Origin: Microbispora corallina
Lineage (GTDB): Bacteria > Actinomycetota > Actinomycetes > Streptosporangiales > Streptosporangiaceae
DNA length: 64,000 nucleotides
Direction: 5' to 3'
NCBI RefSeq assembly: GCF_016863035.1
Contig: NZ_BOOC01000027.1
Span: 62,001-126,000 of the forward strand
Shown one piece after another: positions 8,308 to 16,242 of the stretch. A program made the translations under genes and the position numbers. Positions within the stretch are counted from its first letter, which is position 1. The number at the start of each line of letters is the position of its first letter. The notes under the pieces are model-generated. The model did no database searches and had not been told where the DNA came from. It saw nothing but the letters and a program-made list of their open reading frames with translations.

Positions 8308-8493
8308 TCATCCCATCGGCCAGATCATGGCGGCCATCACCGCGGCCATGAGAACGTGGGCCAAGTGAGAGATCCTGTCGGCGGCCGGTACCGTGCCACC
8401 GGAGCCGGGGCGCACGCCGCGGAATACGAACCACACTCCGGTGCCCGCGAGCACAAGGATGAGTGTCCACCTCAGTGGTGTGGACTCGATCAT
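8308..8493 (-). pseudogene. truncated DUF5134 membrane protein gene
   Basis: 61 residues from the ATG at 8493: MIESTPLRWTLILVLAGTGV, then ADRISHLAHVLMAAVMAAMI and a stop just after WPMG. This is the start of the DUF5134 family, small multi-pass actinobacterial membrane proteins of roughly 170-220 residues, with the conserved first helix and the ..SHLLHVLMAxAMAAMxWP helix. Everything after the second helix is missing and no downstream frame continues the family. It is read as a broken gene at the edge of the lower-GC island. An authentic two-helix protein cannot be excluded. Confidence 0.6.
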
Positions 8494-8559
8494 TCGATCA
8501 CTCCGTGTTCGAGACGGACGGGGTGACGCCTCGGTCCTGCCGTCACCCGACGTGCCGGC

Positions 8560-9318
8560 TCAGCAGTGGTGGGAATGGCCCGCTTCGCTGCCGTACATGT
8601 CGTGGTAGGGCCACTGGTTGACGTAGCGCGGGCGGCGCATCGGGGTAAGGTCGAGAAACTGGTAGGTGCTCATCATGAACTCGGTACCCCGCCCGTACGT
8701 CGTGTAGGTGTGGAAGACGGAGTCCTCGTCGCGAACGAAGACGCTTATGGCCTGTCCGTCACCGTTCACCACGAACGCAGTTTTCATGCTGCGCTCCAAG
8801 GTCGCCTTGTCCTTGTAGTTGAACTCGACGGGCGCGACCGACTCGTCGTTGGTGACGTGGAAGTCGTAGTTGAAGTCGCTTCCGGCCGAGGAGTACCACG
8901 GGATCGTCCAGCCCATCCGCGCCCGAAAACTCTCGATCTTGGCCAGTGGCGCGCGGGAAACGAGCACGAATGTGGTGTCGCTGGCGTGCAGGTGATCCAG
9001 GCGGCCCACACTGTCGATGGTGAACGAACAGCTCGGGCACCCCTCATCCACGCCTTGGTCTCCACGTGCCCTGGCTGCCGAATTGTTCCACATGAAGTGA
9101 TAGACGATGAGTTGGCGACGGCCCTCGAACAGGTCGATCAGGCGTGCCTTACCGGCAGGGCCTTCGAAGGTGTACTCCTTGTCCATCCTGACCATCGGCA
9201 GTTCTCGGCGCTGTGCGGTGACCGCGTCCTGTGCCCGCATGACCTCCTTCTCCCGCTCGAGCAGCTCAAGCCGGGCTGCCAGCCACTCGTCGCGTGACGC
9301 GACCTGGGGAAGAGCCAT
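8560..9318 (-). CDS. DUF899 family thioredoxin-fold protein
   Basis: 252 residues, the family's usual length. The N-terminus VASRDEWLAARLELLEREKE, the peroxiredoxin-like DLFEGRRQLIVYHFMW and the DEGCPSCSF motif are characteristic of DUF899, thioredoxin-fold proteins sometimes annotated as dithiol-disulfide isomerases; no activity is firmly established. The His/Cys-rich end (EAGHSHHC) is unusual. ATG at 9318 with GGAG at about 10 bp. A good inverted repeat, 81-100 bp upstream, may be a TetR-type operator. Third codon positions contain more A/T than in the flanking housekeeping genes, in line with the rest of this island. Confidence 0.88.
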   Translation of the reverse strand: MALPQVASRDEWLAARLELLEREKEVMRAQDAVTAQRRELPMVRMDKEYTFEGPAGKARLIDLFEGRRQLIVYHFMWNNSAARARGDQGVDEGCPSCSFTIDSVGRLDHLHASDTTFVLVSRAPLAKIESFRARMGWTIPWYSSAGSDFNYDFHVTNDESVAPVEFNYKDKATLERSMKTAFVVNGDGQAISVFVRDEDSVFHTYTTYGRGTEFMMSTYQFLDLTPMRRPRYVNQWPYHDMYGSEAGHSHHC

Positions 9319-9398
9319 GATCTTCTTTCTCCTTCTACTCAGAATTGATCAAAGAAAACGGTAGGAACCGACCAGCAGGGCATCCGTCTGTACCGGCG

Positions 9399-9418
9399 GA
9401 CCGACCATGCGGTCAGTC
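9399..9418. promoter_or_regulatory. inverted repeat, TetR-type operator candidate
   Basis: GACCGACCATGCGGTCAGTC: 8-bp arms with seven of eight pairs matching around ATGC. The GACYGACC half-sites resemble operators of TetR-family repressors in actinobacteria. It lies 81-100 bp upstream of the DUF899 start. No TetR gene is in the window, so the regulator would act from elsewhere. Confidence 0.4.
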
Positions 9419-9574
9419 GCCCCGCGCTGGAAATCCGCGAACGCGGCCAACCGGGGACAGCGGGTTGTGCTCCCCCTCGACGAGCACGACGTCCAGGAAA
9501 CTCACCGTCGGCCGAAGTCGACGATCCAGCGGCCGAGAAGCGATCACCGTCAGTTGTGATGGCGTCGTCGTAGG

Positions 9575-10336
9575 TCAGGCCAGGAGCTCCTGGACTGCGG
9601 TTTTCAGGCCGGCCAGGGCCGCGCGGTAGAAGCGGGGTCCGTAGGACACTCGTGCCACGCCCATTTCCCTGAGCGCGGCCAGGTCCAGATATTCACCGGT
9701 GTTGCCGTTTATTGGGCCGGGTAGTTCGGTCACGAGGGTGGCGAGGTCGCGCTTGTGACGCACGCCGATCGGGTAGATGCAGTCGGCGCCGGCGTCCCGG
9801 TAGAGCCGGCCCCGTCGTATCGCTTCCGCGACCCGATCCGGCTCAGGTATCCCGCTGGCGGGCAGGAAAGTATCGACGCGGGCGTTGATGACGATCGGGA
9901 CTTCGGCATCGTCGGCAGCGGAGCGGACGCCCGCGAGCCATTGGGCGTGCGCACCGGCCTCGACCAGGCCGCCCGCCCGGTGGTCGGTGTCCTCCAGGTT
10001 GCAACCGACCGCGCCGATGTCCAGCAACCGGTCCACCAGTTCACGTGGCCGCATGCCGTATCCCGCCTCGGCATCCACCGTGACCGGGACCGACACCACC
10101 CGGGCGACCCGCCCGGCCGCGGCGAACATCTCCTGCCACGGCGCACCCTCACCGTCGGGATAACCGAGCATCGCCGAGATGGCAGCGCTGGCCGTGGCGA
10201 CCGCGGGAAACCCCGCTTCGGCCACGATCGTCGCACTGGCCGCGTCCCACGCATTGGGCAGCACGAGCATCTCTTCGCTGTGCAGCTCGCGGAGCCTTTC
10301 GGCGCGAGCCTTCAAATCCGCCACGTCAGCGGTCAT
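9575..10336 (-). CDS. isocitrate lyase / PEP mutase family protein
   Basis: 253 residues of the ICL/PEPM superfamily, which cleaves or forms C-C or C-P bonds next to a carboxylate. LVLPNAWDAASATIVAEAGF, the VDAEAGYG metal-binding Asp region, the GCNLEDTDH strand and IVINARVDTF are typical of the short, 2-methylisocitrate-lyase-like branch. The substrate cannot be read off the sequence; the KKCGH-type catalytic Cys loop of true isocitrate lyases is not seen. Start at ATG 10336 (MTADVADLKARAERL) with GGAGG at 6 bp. A perfect 17-bp palindrome lies 23-39 bp upstream. The sigma-factor gene ends 49 bp upstream on the same strand. Confidence 0.87.
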   Translation of the reverse strand: MTADVADLKARAERLRELHSEEMLVLPNAWDAASATIVAEAGFPAVATASAAISAMLGYPDGEGAPWQEMFAAAGRVARVVSVPVTVDAEAGYGMRPRELVDRLLDIGAVGCNLEDTDHRAGGLVEAGAHAQWLAGVRSAADDAEVPIVINARVDTFLPASGIPEPDRVAEAIRRGRLYRDAGADCIYPIGVRHKRDLATLVTELPGPINGNTGEYLDLAALREMGVARVSYGPRFYRAALAGLKTAVQELLA

Positions 10337-10358
10337 CGGTATCCTCCACGCTAAAAGA

Positions 10359-10375
10359 ATGGACTTCCAGTCCAT
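10359..10375. promoter_or_regulatory. 17-bp inverted repeat upstream of the PEP-mutase-like gene
   Basis: ATGGACTTCCAGTCCAT has perfect 7-bp arms around TCC. It sits between the sigma-factor stop and the PEP-mutase-like start. The stem is too short and AT-rich to be a strong terminator, so an operator for an unidentified dimeric regulator is more likely. Confidence 0.45.
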
Positions 10376-10385
10376 ACGCAACCGC

Positions 10386-11456
10386 TTAGACGCGTAGCGA
10401 TCGTGGAAGTCCGAATATTGTCAGCAGCGAGTTGTCATGGAATCGCGTCAGCGCGGTGATCCGGTTGTCGGTCAGGGTCAGTACGAGCACTCCGTGCGCG
10501 TGCAGGACCGGCGTCCGCGGATCACGTAGGTAGACGCCGAAAGCCGGTTGGCCGTTTGCCCGCGTCGGGATCAGCATGTGTCGGTAGCCGTTGCCCAGCG
10601 CGACTGTAGCCAGGAAGTGCCGGATGGCGTCCCGACCCTGGTATTCCAGCGGCAGTGGCGGCATTGTCAGCCACGCGTCGTTTGTCAGCATGGCCACGAT
10701 CGCGTCGACGTCGCCGGCCTCGAATGCGCGGCTGAAACCAGCCACGATCCTGCGTTCTTGTGGCGAGTTCGGTAGCGGAGCGGTTTCCCAGTCGGGATCC
10801 GGTAGCTCATGCGTCAGCGCACCCCGTGCCCGTTTCAGCGCGCTGGTCACCGCGTTTTCGGTCGTGTCGAGAATGTTTGCCACCTCGGCGGCCCGGAATC
10901 CCAGCACGTCTCGCAGCACCAATACGACTCGTTGCCTCGGCGGCAATTGCTGCAGCGCTGCCAGGAACGCCAGCGACACCGACTCCCTGACCTCGTATCG
11001 CGCCTCCGGTCCAGGCATGTGGTCGGCGATCTCGTCGAGCAGCACATCGGGATACGGCTCCAGCCAGCTCGGTTCCGCTCGGCGGTGCGATGGCTCGGGC
11101 AACGGGACCTCCGGTTGGTAGGCCGCATATCCGGGCGGGCGACGGGCGCCGGCCCGCAGTGCGTTGAGACAGCGGTTCGTCGCGATTCGGTAGAGCCACG
11201 TCCGTACCGACGCGCGTTCCTCGTAGCCGCCGATCCCGCGCCATGCCGCCAGCAACGTCTCCTGCAGCAGGTCCTCGGCGTCCTGCACCGAGCCGAGGAT
11301 GCGGTAGCAGTGCACCTGGAGCTCACGTCGGTACGGCTCAACGAGCCCGCGGAACGCCTCACCATCTCCCCTCCGCGCCAGCGCCAGCAGATCCTCGGCC
11401 GAGCGCTGGGCACGGGCCGAGACATCGGTTTCCCTGGCCGGCGGGATCCCTCGCAT
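10386..11456 (-). CDS. ECF-type RNA polymerase sigma factor with C-terminal SnoaL-like domain
   Basis: 356 residues. Sigma region 2 lies at about 30-105 (YRILGSVQDAEDLLQETLLA, RTWLYRIATNRCLNAL). Region 4 lies at about 165-220 (LQQLPPRQRVVLVLRDVLGF, TTENAVTSALKRARGAL). A SnoaL/NTF2-like domain of about 120 residues follows (SRAFEAGDVDAIVAMLTNDA, YQGRDAIRHFLATVALG). Such ECF groups carry the regulatory domain fused in place of a separate anti-sigma factor, and none is encoded nearby. ATG at 11456 with AAGGAG at about 5 bp. The target regulon is unknown; the adjacent PEP-mutase-like and DUF899 genes are candidates. Lower third-position GC than its chromosomal neighbours. Confidence 0.9.
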   Translation of the reverse strand: MRGIPPARETDVSARAQRSAEDLLALARRGDGEAFRGLVEPYRRELQVHCYRILGSVQDAEDLLQETLLAAWRGIGGYEERASVRTWLYRIATNRCLNALRAGARRPPGYAAYQPEVPLPEPSHRRAEPSWLEPYPDVLLDEIADHMPGPEARYEVRESVSLAFLAALQQLPPRQRVVLVLRDVLGFRAAEVANILDTTENAVTSALKRARGALTHELPDPDWETAPLPNSPQERRIVAGFSRAFEAGDVDAIVAMLTNDAWLTMPPLPLEYQGRDAIRHFLATVALGNGYRHMLIPTRANGQPAFGVYLRDPRTPVLHAHGVLVLTLTDNRITALTRFHDNSLLTIFGLPRSLRV

Positions 11457-11578
11457 GTTGGCTCCTTCCCTCCGATGGTTCTCGGCTAGATGGACACCGC
11501 CCGCGCCGGAAAGTGGTCGGCCTGCGCCACGTTCCCGCCGTCCCTATGCCGGTGCCACGCGCCCGCCCCGGCCGCCTG

Positions 11579-12082
11579 TCACCACGGGTCGGGCAGGCCC
11601 GCTCCCGTGGTGATCAGGCTGCGCAGGCTGCCGTTGACGTAGTGCACCCAGGCCATGGAGCAGGCGTCGAAACACTCGACGTCCGGCACCAGGCCGACGT
11701 GGGTGAACCGCAGCTCGGTGCCGCCGGCCGTGGAGACGATGTCGAACACGATCTCGCTTCCGGTCCACTCACCTGGCTCGGAGATGAAGGACAGATGGCT
11801 GTCGGTCACCCGCCAGACCACGCGGCGGCCCGGTTCGAGCTCGACCACGCGCTGGAGACTGTAGTGCTGCGGAGGGTGCCGGTAGGAGAACTCGGCGCCC
11901 ACCTCGTCGGTGCGCCCCTCGATCTGACCCGTCCACCAGGCGCGGACGTCCAGGATGGCGGCGAAGACCTCCTCCGGTGGCTGTTCGACTGTGTACGACG
12001 TTGAGTAGCCGCGGTCGGTCCGCGCCGCGCTTGAGGAGCTTGCTGTGCTCAGTCCGGGGTTGCCCGTTGATCGTGTCGTCAT
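11579..12082 (-). CDS. SRPBCC / AHSA1-like protein
   Basis: 167 residues. The core from about residue 25 (YSTSYTVEQPPEEVFAAILD, RAWWTGQIEGRTDEVGAEFS, HYSLQRVVELEPGRRVVWRV) is a START/Bet v1-like AHSA1 fold with a hydrophobic cavity for small ligands; the ligand is unknown. The first 20 residues are Ser/Thr-rich and poorly conserved. Start placed at ATG 12082 (MTTRSTGNPG); an ATG at 12112 is also in frame and neither has a good ribosome site. Transcribed with the ArsR/SRPBCC pair but 247 bp downstream of it, so probably from its own promoter. Confidence 0.8.
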   Translation of the reverse strand: MTTRSTGNPGLSTASSSSAARTDRGYSTSYTVEQPPEEVFAAILDVRAWWTGQIEGRTDEVGAEFSYRHPPQHYSLQRVVELEPGRRVVWRVTDSHLSFISEPGEWTGSEIVFDIVSTAGGTELRFTHVGLVPDVECFDACSMAWVHYVNGSLRSLITTGAGLPDPW

Positions 12083-12329
12083 GATGATCGGGACCTTGCC
12101 TCTGCGTGTCATTGATTGAGTGGTAGCGAGATCCAGTGCCAGGTGCCGACCGGACATCGCTCGGCACGGGCCGTCTCGCCGGTCTTGACCAGCCGGCGCA
12201 CACCCGCTGCAGGACGTCCTGCACATCGGCTGCTCTTCTACTGGTTTCCGGGTGACGCGCCCGTTTCAGGGCGTGGTCGTCCGACGCCGCCACGTCCGTG
12301 ATGGCGCGTTGTGAACGTGCGGGTACAGG

Positions 12330-12665
12330 TCAGCCCGACTGGCTCTGGATCCGCTCGGCGATCCGCTTGATCCGCTGCAGCCGGGCATCCCAGGTCGCGC
12401 CGACCGCGGACAGCTGGGCGATCGCACGGGCGAGCTGCGCCTCGTCCACCTCATAGCGGCGCTCGCGCCCCGCCGGCCTCATGTGCACCAGGCCGACGCG
12501 GTCCAGCACACCGAGGTGCTTGGCGACCGCCTGTCGGGTGACGGGCAGCCGCTCGCTGAGCGTGGTCGCCGTAGCGCCTCCGTGGGCGAGGAGCAGGTCG
12601 AGCATCCGTCGGCGGGTCGGGTCGCCGACCGCGGACCAGAGGTCGTCATCGATCGCGGTGCTCAC
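12330..12665 (-). CDS. ArsR-family transcriptional repressor
   Basis: 111 residues. The winged helix-turn-helix spans about residues 8-85, with LWSAVGDPTRRRMLDLLLAH, the recognition region RLPVTRQAVAKHLGVLDRVG and the wing RPAGRERRYEVDEAQL. No metal-binding Cys cluster is present, so it belongs to the non-metal ArsR group usually paired with SRPBCC proteins. GTG at 12665 overlaps the stop of the upstream SRPBCC gene by 4 nt (GTGA), implying translational coupling. It probably autoregulates through the twin inverted repeats at 13146-13207. Confidence 0.92.
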   Translation of the reverse strand: MSTAIDDDLWSAVGDPTRRRMLDLLLAHGGATATTLSERLPVTRQAVAKHLGVLDRVGLVHMRPAGRERRYEVDEAQLARAIAQLSAVGATWDARLQRIKRIAERIQSQSG

Positions 12666-13126
12666 GGCTGCGCGACCACCTTGTCGGCGTAGGTGACGAG
12701 GCGCGGGAGGAAGATGTCCCAGCCGCGGACGTGGTCGAGATACGCCTCCTCCAACACGGCGCCCTCCCACCCGCGCTCGCGGAAGCCGGTCTCCTCAAAG
12801 CGCAGCAGCGTCCCGTCACCGGACGGAACGAGGTCGAAGGTGACGAGAAGGGAGTTGCCCGGCGCCGCCGGCTCGCCGTCGTCGTATATCCAGCGGAAGG
12901 CGAACCGGCGGGGGGGGTCAGCCTCCAAAACGATGAGCGGCTCGACCTTCGCGTCCGGCGAGGCTGGGTCGCCGAAGGTGACCGCGCCGGTGGCGCCGGG
13001 GACCGGGTCGAGCTCGGCGTCGTCGGGCCACCACTCGCGTAGGTGCTCGGGAGAGCTGATCACCTCGTAGACCACCTCGGGGGTGGCGTCAATCCGAAGC
13101 TCCCGCTGGATGCTTCCATACTCCAT
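12662..13126 (-). CDS. SRPBCC / AHSA1-like protein partnered with ArsR
   Basis: 154 residues of the AHSA1/START-like fold: RELRIDATPEVVYEVISSPE, EHLREWWPDDAELDPVPGAT, RRFAFRWIYDDGEPAAPGNS and the C-terminal helix VRGWDIFLPRLVTYADKVV. First gene of a two-gene operon with the ArsR repressor. In such pairs the SRPBCC protein is often thought to bind or process the inducer, but its ligand is unknown here. Start set at ATG 13126 (MEYGSIQRELRID) with AGGAAAG about 6 bp away; an in-frame ATG at 13150 would lie inside the first operator. Confidence 0.88.
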   Translation of the reverse strand: MEYGSIQRELRIDATPEVVYEVISSPEHLREWWPDDAELDPVPGATGAVTFGDPASPDAKVEPLIVLEADPPRRFAFRWIYDDGEPAAPGNSLLVTFDLVPSGDGTLLRFEETGFRERGWEGAVLEEAYLDHVRGWDIFLPRLVTYADKVVAQP

Positions 13127-13145
13127 GTGACTTTCCTGACATATG

Positions 13146-13162
13146 TGCAACTAACGGTTGCA
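13146..13162. promoter_or_regulatory. ArsR operator candidate, proximal
   Basis: TGCAACTAACGGTTGCA: perfect 6-bp arms around 5 bp. Twenty base pairs upstream of the SRPBCC start, and matched by a second copy 45 bp farther away. Spacing and symmetry fit a dimeric winged-helix repressor; the adjacent ArsR gene is the obvious candidate. Confidence 0.65.
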
Positions 13163-13190
13163 CGTCAGCTTATCCGGCACACCCCATCAA

Positions 13191-13207
13191 CGCAACCTTT
13201 CGTTGCG
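13191..13207. promoter_or_regulatory. ArsR operator candidate, distal
   Basis: CGCAACCTTTCGTTGCG: the same GCAAC-N5-GTTGC pattern as the proximal site with a different spacer, 45 bp upstream start to start. The unrelated spacers and conserved arms argue that the arms are what is selected. Confidence 0.6.
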
Positions 13208-13384
13208 CGTTGGGTTTCCGGGCAGCTCCCGGGCTTCGAACTGCCCCCGGGGCCCGAGCAGCCGGCCGTGTCCGCGCGGTGATTCCGGACAAAGCGGCGG
13301 CCGACCGCAAGGAACACAGGCCCTGCGGCGGCCGCCGATCAGCCGCGATCCACAGCTGCACAAAGAACGCAACAGCCATCGGGT

Positions 13385-13413
13385 GGATCCGAAGCCTCCT
13401 GGCTTGAAGATCC
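13385..13413 (-). terminator. hairpin downstream of purH
   Basis: GGATCCGAAGCC and GGCTTGAAGATCC form an imperfect stem with one bulge around a 4-nt loop, 17 bp past the purH stop. There is no U-run, as is usual in high-GC actinobacteria. The rest of the gap 13127-13429 holds the twin operators and nothing that looks coding. Confidence 0.35.
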
Positions 13414-13429
13414 GAACCCCGTACAGTCC

Positions 13430-14971
13430 CTAGTGGAAGAAGTGCCGGGTGCCGGTGAAGTAGAGCGTGATGCCCGCCTCCTTGGCGGCCTCGACGACCT
13501 GATCGTCCCGGATCGAGCCGCCCGGCTCGACGATCGCCTTCACCCCGGCCTCGGCGAGGACCTGCAGCCCGTCGGGGAACGGGAAGTAGGCGTCCGAGGC
13601 GCCGACGGAACCGGCGGCCCGCTCGCCCGCACGGGAGACCGCGAGGCGGGCCGAGTCGACCCGGTTGACCTGTCCCATGCCCACGCCCACGGTCGCGCCG
13701 CCGGAGGCCAGCAGGATGGCGTTCGACTTGACCGAACGGCAGGCCCGCCACGCGAACGCCAGGTCGGCCAGCACCTCCGGCGAGGCCGGCTCGCCCGTCT
13801 TCAGCTCCCAGGTGGACGGGTCGTCCCCCGGGGCGTCCGCCCGGTCGACCGTCTGGACGAGCAGCCCGCCGTCGATCCGGCGGAACTCGGCCGCGTTGGC
13901 CGGGCCCTGCGGGCAGGCGAGCAGCCGGATGTTCTTCTTCTCCCGCAACACGGCCAGGGCGTCCTGCGCGAACGACGGCGCCACGACGACCTCGGTGAAG
14001 ATCGGCGCGATCTGCTCGGCCAGCTCCCGGGTGACCTCGCGGTTGACCGCGATCACCCCGCCGTACGCGGACACCGGGTCGCACTCGTGCGCCTTGCGGT
14101 GGGCCTCGGTGACGTCGGCGCCGACCGCGATGCCGCAGGGGTTGGCGTGCTTGATGATCGCCACGCACGGCTGGTCGAAGTCCCAGGCCGCCCGCCACGC
14201 GGCGTCGGCGTCCACGTAGTTGTTGTAGGACATCTCCTTGCCGTGCAACTGCTCGGCCGTGGCGAGGCCGTCGCCCTGCCCGCCGTAGAGAGCCGCCCGC
14301 TGGTGGGGGTTCTCGCCGTACCGCAGGGGCGTCTTCAGCCCCCAGGTCGCGCCCATGAACGACGGCCAGTCCCCCTCGGGGGCGTACACGTTGGCGAACC
14401 AGGACGCCACGGCGACGTCGTAGGACGCGGTGTGGGCGTAGGCGACGGCCGCCAGCCGCCTCCGGTCGGTCAGCGTGAAGCCGCCCTCGCCGACGGCGGC
14501 GAGCACCTCCCCGTACGCCCCCGGGTCGACGACGACCGCCACGGTGCTGTGGTTCTTGGCCGCGGCGCGGATCATGGCCGGCCCGCCGATGTCGATCTGC
14601 TCGACGCACTCGGCGTCGGTGGCGCCGGAGGCGACCGTGGCGGCGAACGGGTAGAGGTTCACCACCGCGAGCTGGAACGGCTCGATCTCCAGTTCTTCCA
14701 GCTGCTTGACGTGGGAGGGGTTCTCCCCGTCGGCCAGCAGCCCGGCGTGGACCCGCGGGTGCAGGGTCTTCACCCGGCCGTCCAGGCACTCGGGGAAGCC
14801 GGTGAGTGACTCGACCTTGGTGACCGGCACGCCGAAAGAGGCGATCGCGGCGGCCGTGCCGCCGGTCGAGACGATCTCCACGCCCGCGGCCTCGAGCCCA
14901 CGGGCCAGGTCCTCCAGCCCGGTCTTGTCGTATACCGCGATCAGCGCGCGCCGGATGGCGATGCGGGTCAC
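13430..14971 (-). CDS. purH: bifunctional AICAR formyltransferase / IMP cyclohydrolase
   Basis: Performs the last two steps of IMP synthesis, formylating AICAR with 10-formyl-THF and closing the ring. 513 residues, the normal length. The N-terminal MGS-like cyclohydrolase domain ([48 protein letters not shown]) is followed by the AICAR transformylase domain ([69 protein letters not shown]). GTG start at 14971 overlaps the purN stop by 4 nt, so the two are translationally coupled. Confidence 0.97.
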   Translation of the reverse strand: MTRIAIRRALIAVYDKTGLEDLARGLEAAGVEIVSTGGTAAAIASFGVPVTKVESLTGFPECLDGRVKTLHPRVHAGLLADGENPSHVKQLEELEIEPFQLAVVNLYPFAATVASGATDAECVEQIDIGGPAMIRAAAKNHSTVAVVVDPGAYGEVLAAVGEGGFTLTDRRRLAAVAYAHTASYDVAVASWFANVYAPEGDWPSFMGATWGLKTPLRYGENPHQRAALYGGQGDGLATAEQLHGKEMSYNNYVDADAAWRAAWDFDQPCVAIIKHANPCGIAVGADVTEAHRKAHECDPVSAYGGVIAVNREVTRELAEQIAPIFTEVVVAPSFAQDALAVLREKKNIRLLACPQGPANAAEFRRIDGGLLVQTVDRADAPGDDPSTWELKTGEPASPEVLADLAFAWRACRSVKSNAILLASGGATVGVGMGQVNRVDSARLAVSRAGERAAGSVGASDAYFPFPDGLQVLAEAGVKAIVEPGGSIRDDQVVEAAKEAGITLYFTGTRHFFH

Positions 14972-15618
14972 GTCGTGGTCCTTCCTTCCGTCTCTGGCTT
15001 CACTGGGACCGGTCCCCGGGATCCGAGGCGAACGGTCCGTCCGGTCACGGTCCAGCCCTCTCGGGCCATCCGGCCGACGACATCGACGAGCAGCCCGCGC
15101 TCGACCTGCTTGATCCGCTCGTGCAGGGTCTCCTCGTCGTCCCCGTCCCGTACGGCGACGGCCTCCTGCGCGATCACCGGGCCCGTGTCCACCCCGGCGT
15201 CGACCAGGTGGACGGTGCAGCCGGTGACGCGGACCCCGTACGCGAGCGCGTCCCGCACGGCATGGGCGCCGGGGAACGCGGGCAGCAGAGCGGGATGCGT
15301 GTTGACGACGGGCGCCGAGGCCAGCACCCCAGGTCCGAGGATCTTCATGAACCCGGCCGAGACCACCAGGTCAGGCTTGTGCTCGGCGATCCTGGCGGCC
15401 AGGCTCTCGTCCCATTCGTCCCGGCCGGGATGGTCCCGGAGCCGCTCCACGAACGTGGGCACCCCGGCACGCTCGGCGCGGGCGAGACCCTCCACGCCGT
15501 CGCGGTCGGCGCCCACGGCGACGACCCTCGCGCCGTAGGCGTCGGAGGCGGAGGCGTCCAGCAGGGCTTGTAGGTTGGTCCCCGAACCCGAGACGAGGAC
15601 CACGAGCCGGAAGGACAG
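14968..15618 (-). CDS. purN: phosphoribosylglycinamide formyltransferase, probable CTG start
   Basis: Transfers a formyl group from 10-formyl-THF to GAR in purine synthesis. Signatures: [17 protein letters not shown] at the N-terminus, [20 protein letters not shown] with the catalytic His, and [18 protein letters not shown]. The family is about 190-215 residues and normally begins only a few residues before the VSGSGTN strand. Immediately upstream is AAGGAG, then 7 nt, then CTG at 15618 giving [13 protein letters not shown]; the nearest GTG is 19 nt from that ribosome site and upstream GTGs would add about 58 unrelated residues. CTG 15618 is therefore preferred, giving 216 residues. First gene of purN-purH. 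Confidence 0.9.
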   Translation of the reverse strand: MSFRLVVLVSGSGTNLQALLDASASDAYGARVVAVGADRDGVEGLARAERAGVPTFVERLRDHPGRDEWDESLAARIAEHKPDLVVSAGFMKILGPGVLASAPVVNTHPALLPAFPGAHAVRDALAYGVRVTGCTVHLVDAGVDTGPVIAQEAVAVRDGDDEETLHERIKQVERGLLVDVVGRMAREGWTVTGRTVRLGSRGPVPVKPETEGRTTT

Positions 15619-15784
15619 GGCGGAACTCCTTCGTGAGCAGGCTTCGTTTTGCAGGTGATTACCGGGAGATGGTTCCGTAAGGTGGTCGGCGCAGAGGTTC
15701 CCCTCGACGCAGGTAAAGGGTATCCGGCGCCACCCCCCGTGCCCCACGACGGCCCGGGCTGAGGAAACGCGAGGCGAGGAGACC

Positions 15785-16189
15785 GTGACCACACCCCTTC
15801 AGATGACGGCCCCTGAGACCGGAGGCCGCAGGGCCCTCACCATCGCCATCATGGCGCTGGTCTTCACGCTGGTGCTCCCCGCGGCGGGGCTGGCGCTGTC
15901 CATCTTCGCGATCATCGTAGGCGTCCGGGACCTTCGGTCCCTGCAGCAGCGGCGCCAGCGGATCGGCATGGCGACCGGCGCCGTGGTGATCTCGTCGGTG
16001 GCGTTCATGCTCGGCGCGATCACCACCGTCTTCCAGCTGTACTTCTCCTCGGAGCTGTCGGCCTACACCGAGTGCAGGAAGGGCGCCGGCACCGTGGAGG
16101 CCCGGCAGGAGTGCTCGGACCAGCTGATGAAGTCGTTCGAGAAAAAGCTCGGAGTCGCCTGGCCGTCCGGCATCCCGGCGCCCTCCTGA
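15785..16189 (+). CDS. small membrane protein, DUF4190-like
   Basis: 134 residues with two membrane helices, about 17-45 (ALTIAIMALVFTLVLPAAGL) and 60-85 (GMATGAVVISSVAFMLGAIT), joined by a basic loop (RDLRSLQQRRQRIG). An external C-terminal domain has two Cys (ECRKG, QECSDQ) that could pair. The two-helix arrangement around a short Gln/Arg loop resembles DUF4190 proteins, but the match is by topology only. GTG at 15785 overlaps a GAGGAGA stretch. Divergent from purN and convergent with the DUF6350 gene. Confidence 0.75.
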   Translation: MTTPLQMTAPETGGRRALTIAIMALVFTLVLPAAGLALSIFAIIVGVRDLRSLQQRRQRIGMATGAVVISSVAFMLGAITTVFQLYFSSELSAYTECRKGAGTVEARQECSDQLMKSFEKKLGVAWPSGIPAPS

Positions 16190-16242
16190 CCCCGCGCCTC
16201 CCTGGCGGCCGTGACTCCGTGCAGCCCGGCGGCGGGGTGTGG

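Noticed and set aside
8036-8470. Continuation of the DUF5134 gene in another frame
   Set aside because: The 144-codon alternative frame has no membrane segments and nothing like the third or fourth DUF5134 helix, so it was not used to rescue the gene by a frameshift.
13170-14789. A 539-codon minus-strand frame overlapping purH
   Set aside because: An off-frame shadow of purH with Arg/Gly/Ala noise; PurH motifs lie in the 13430-14971 frame.
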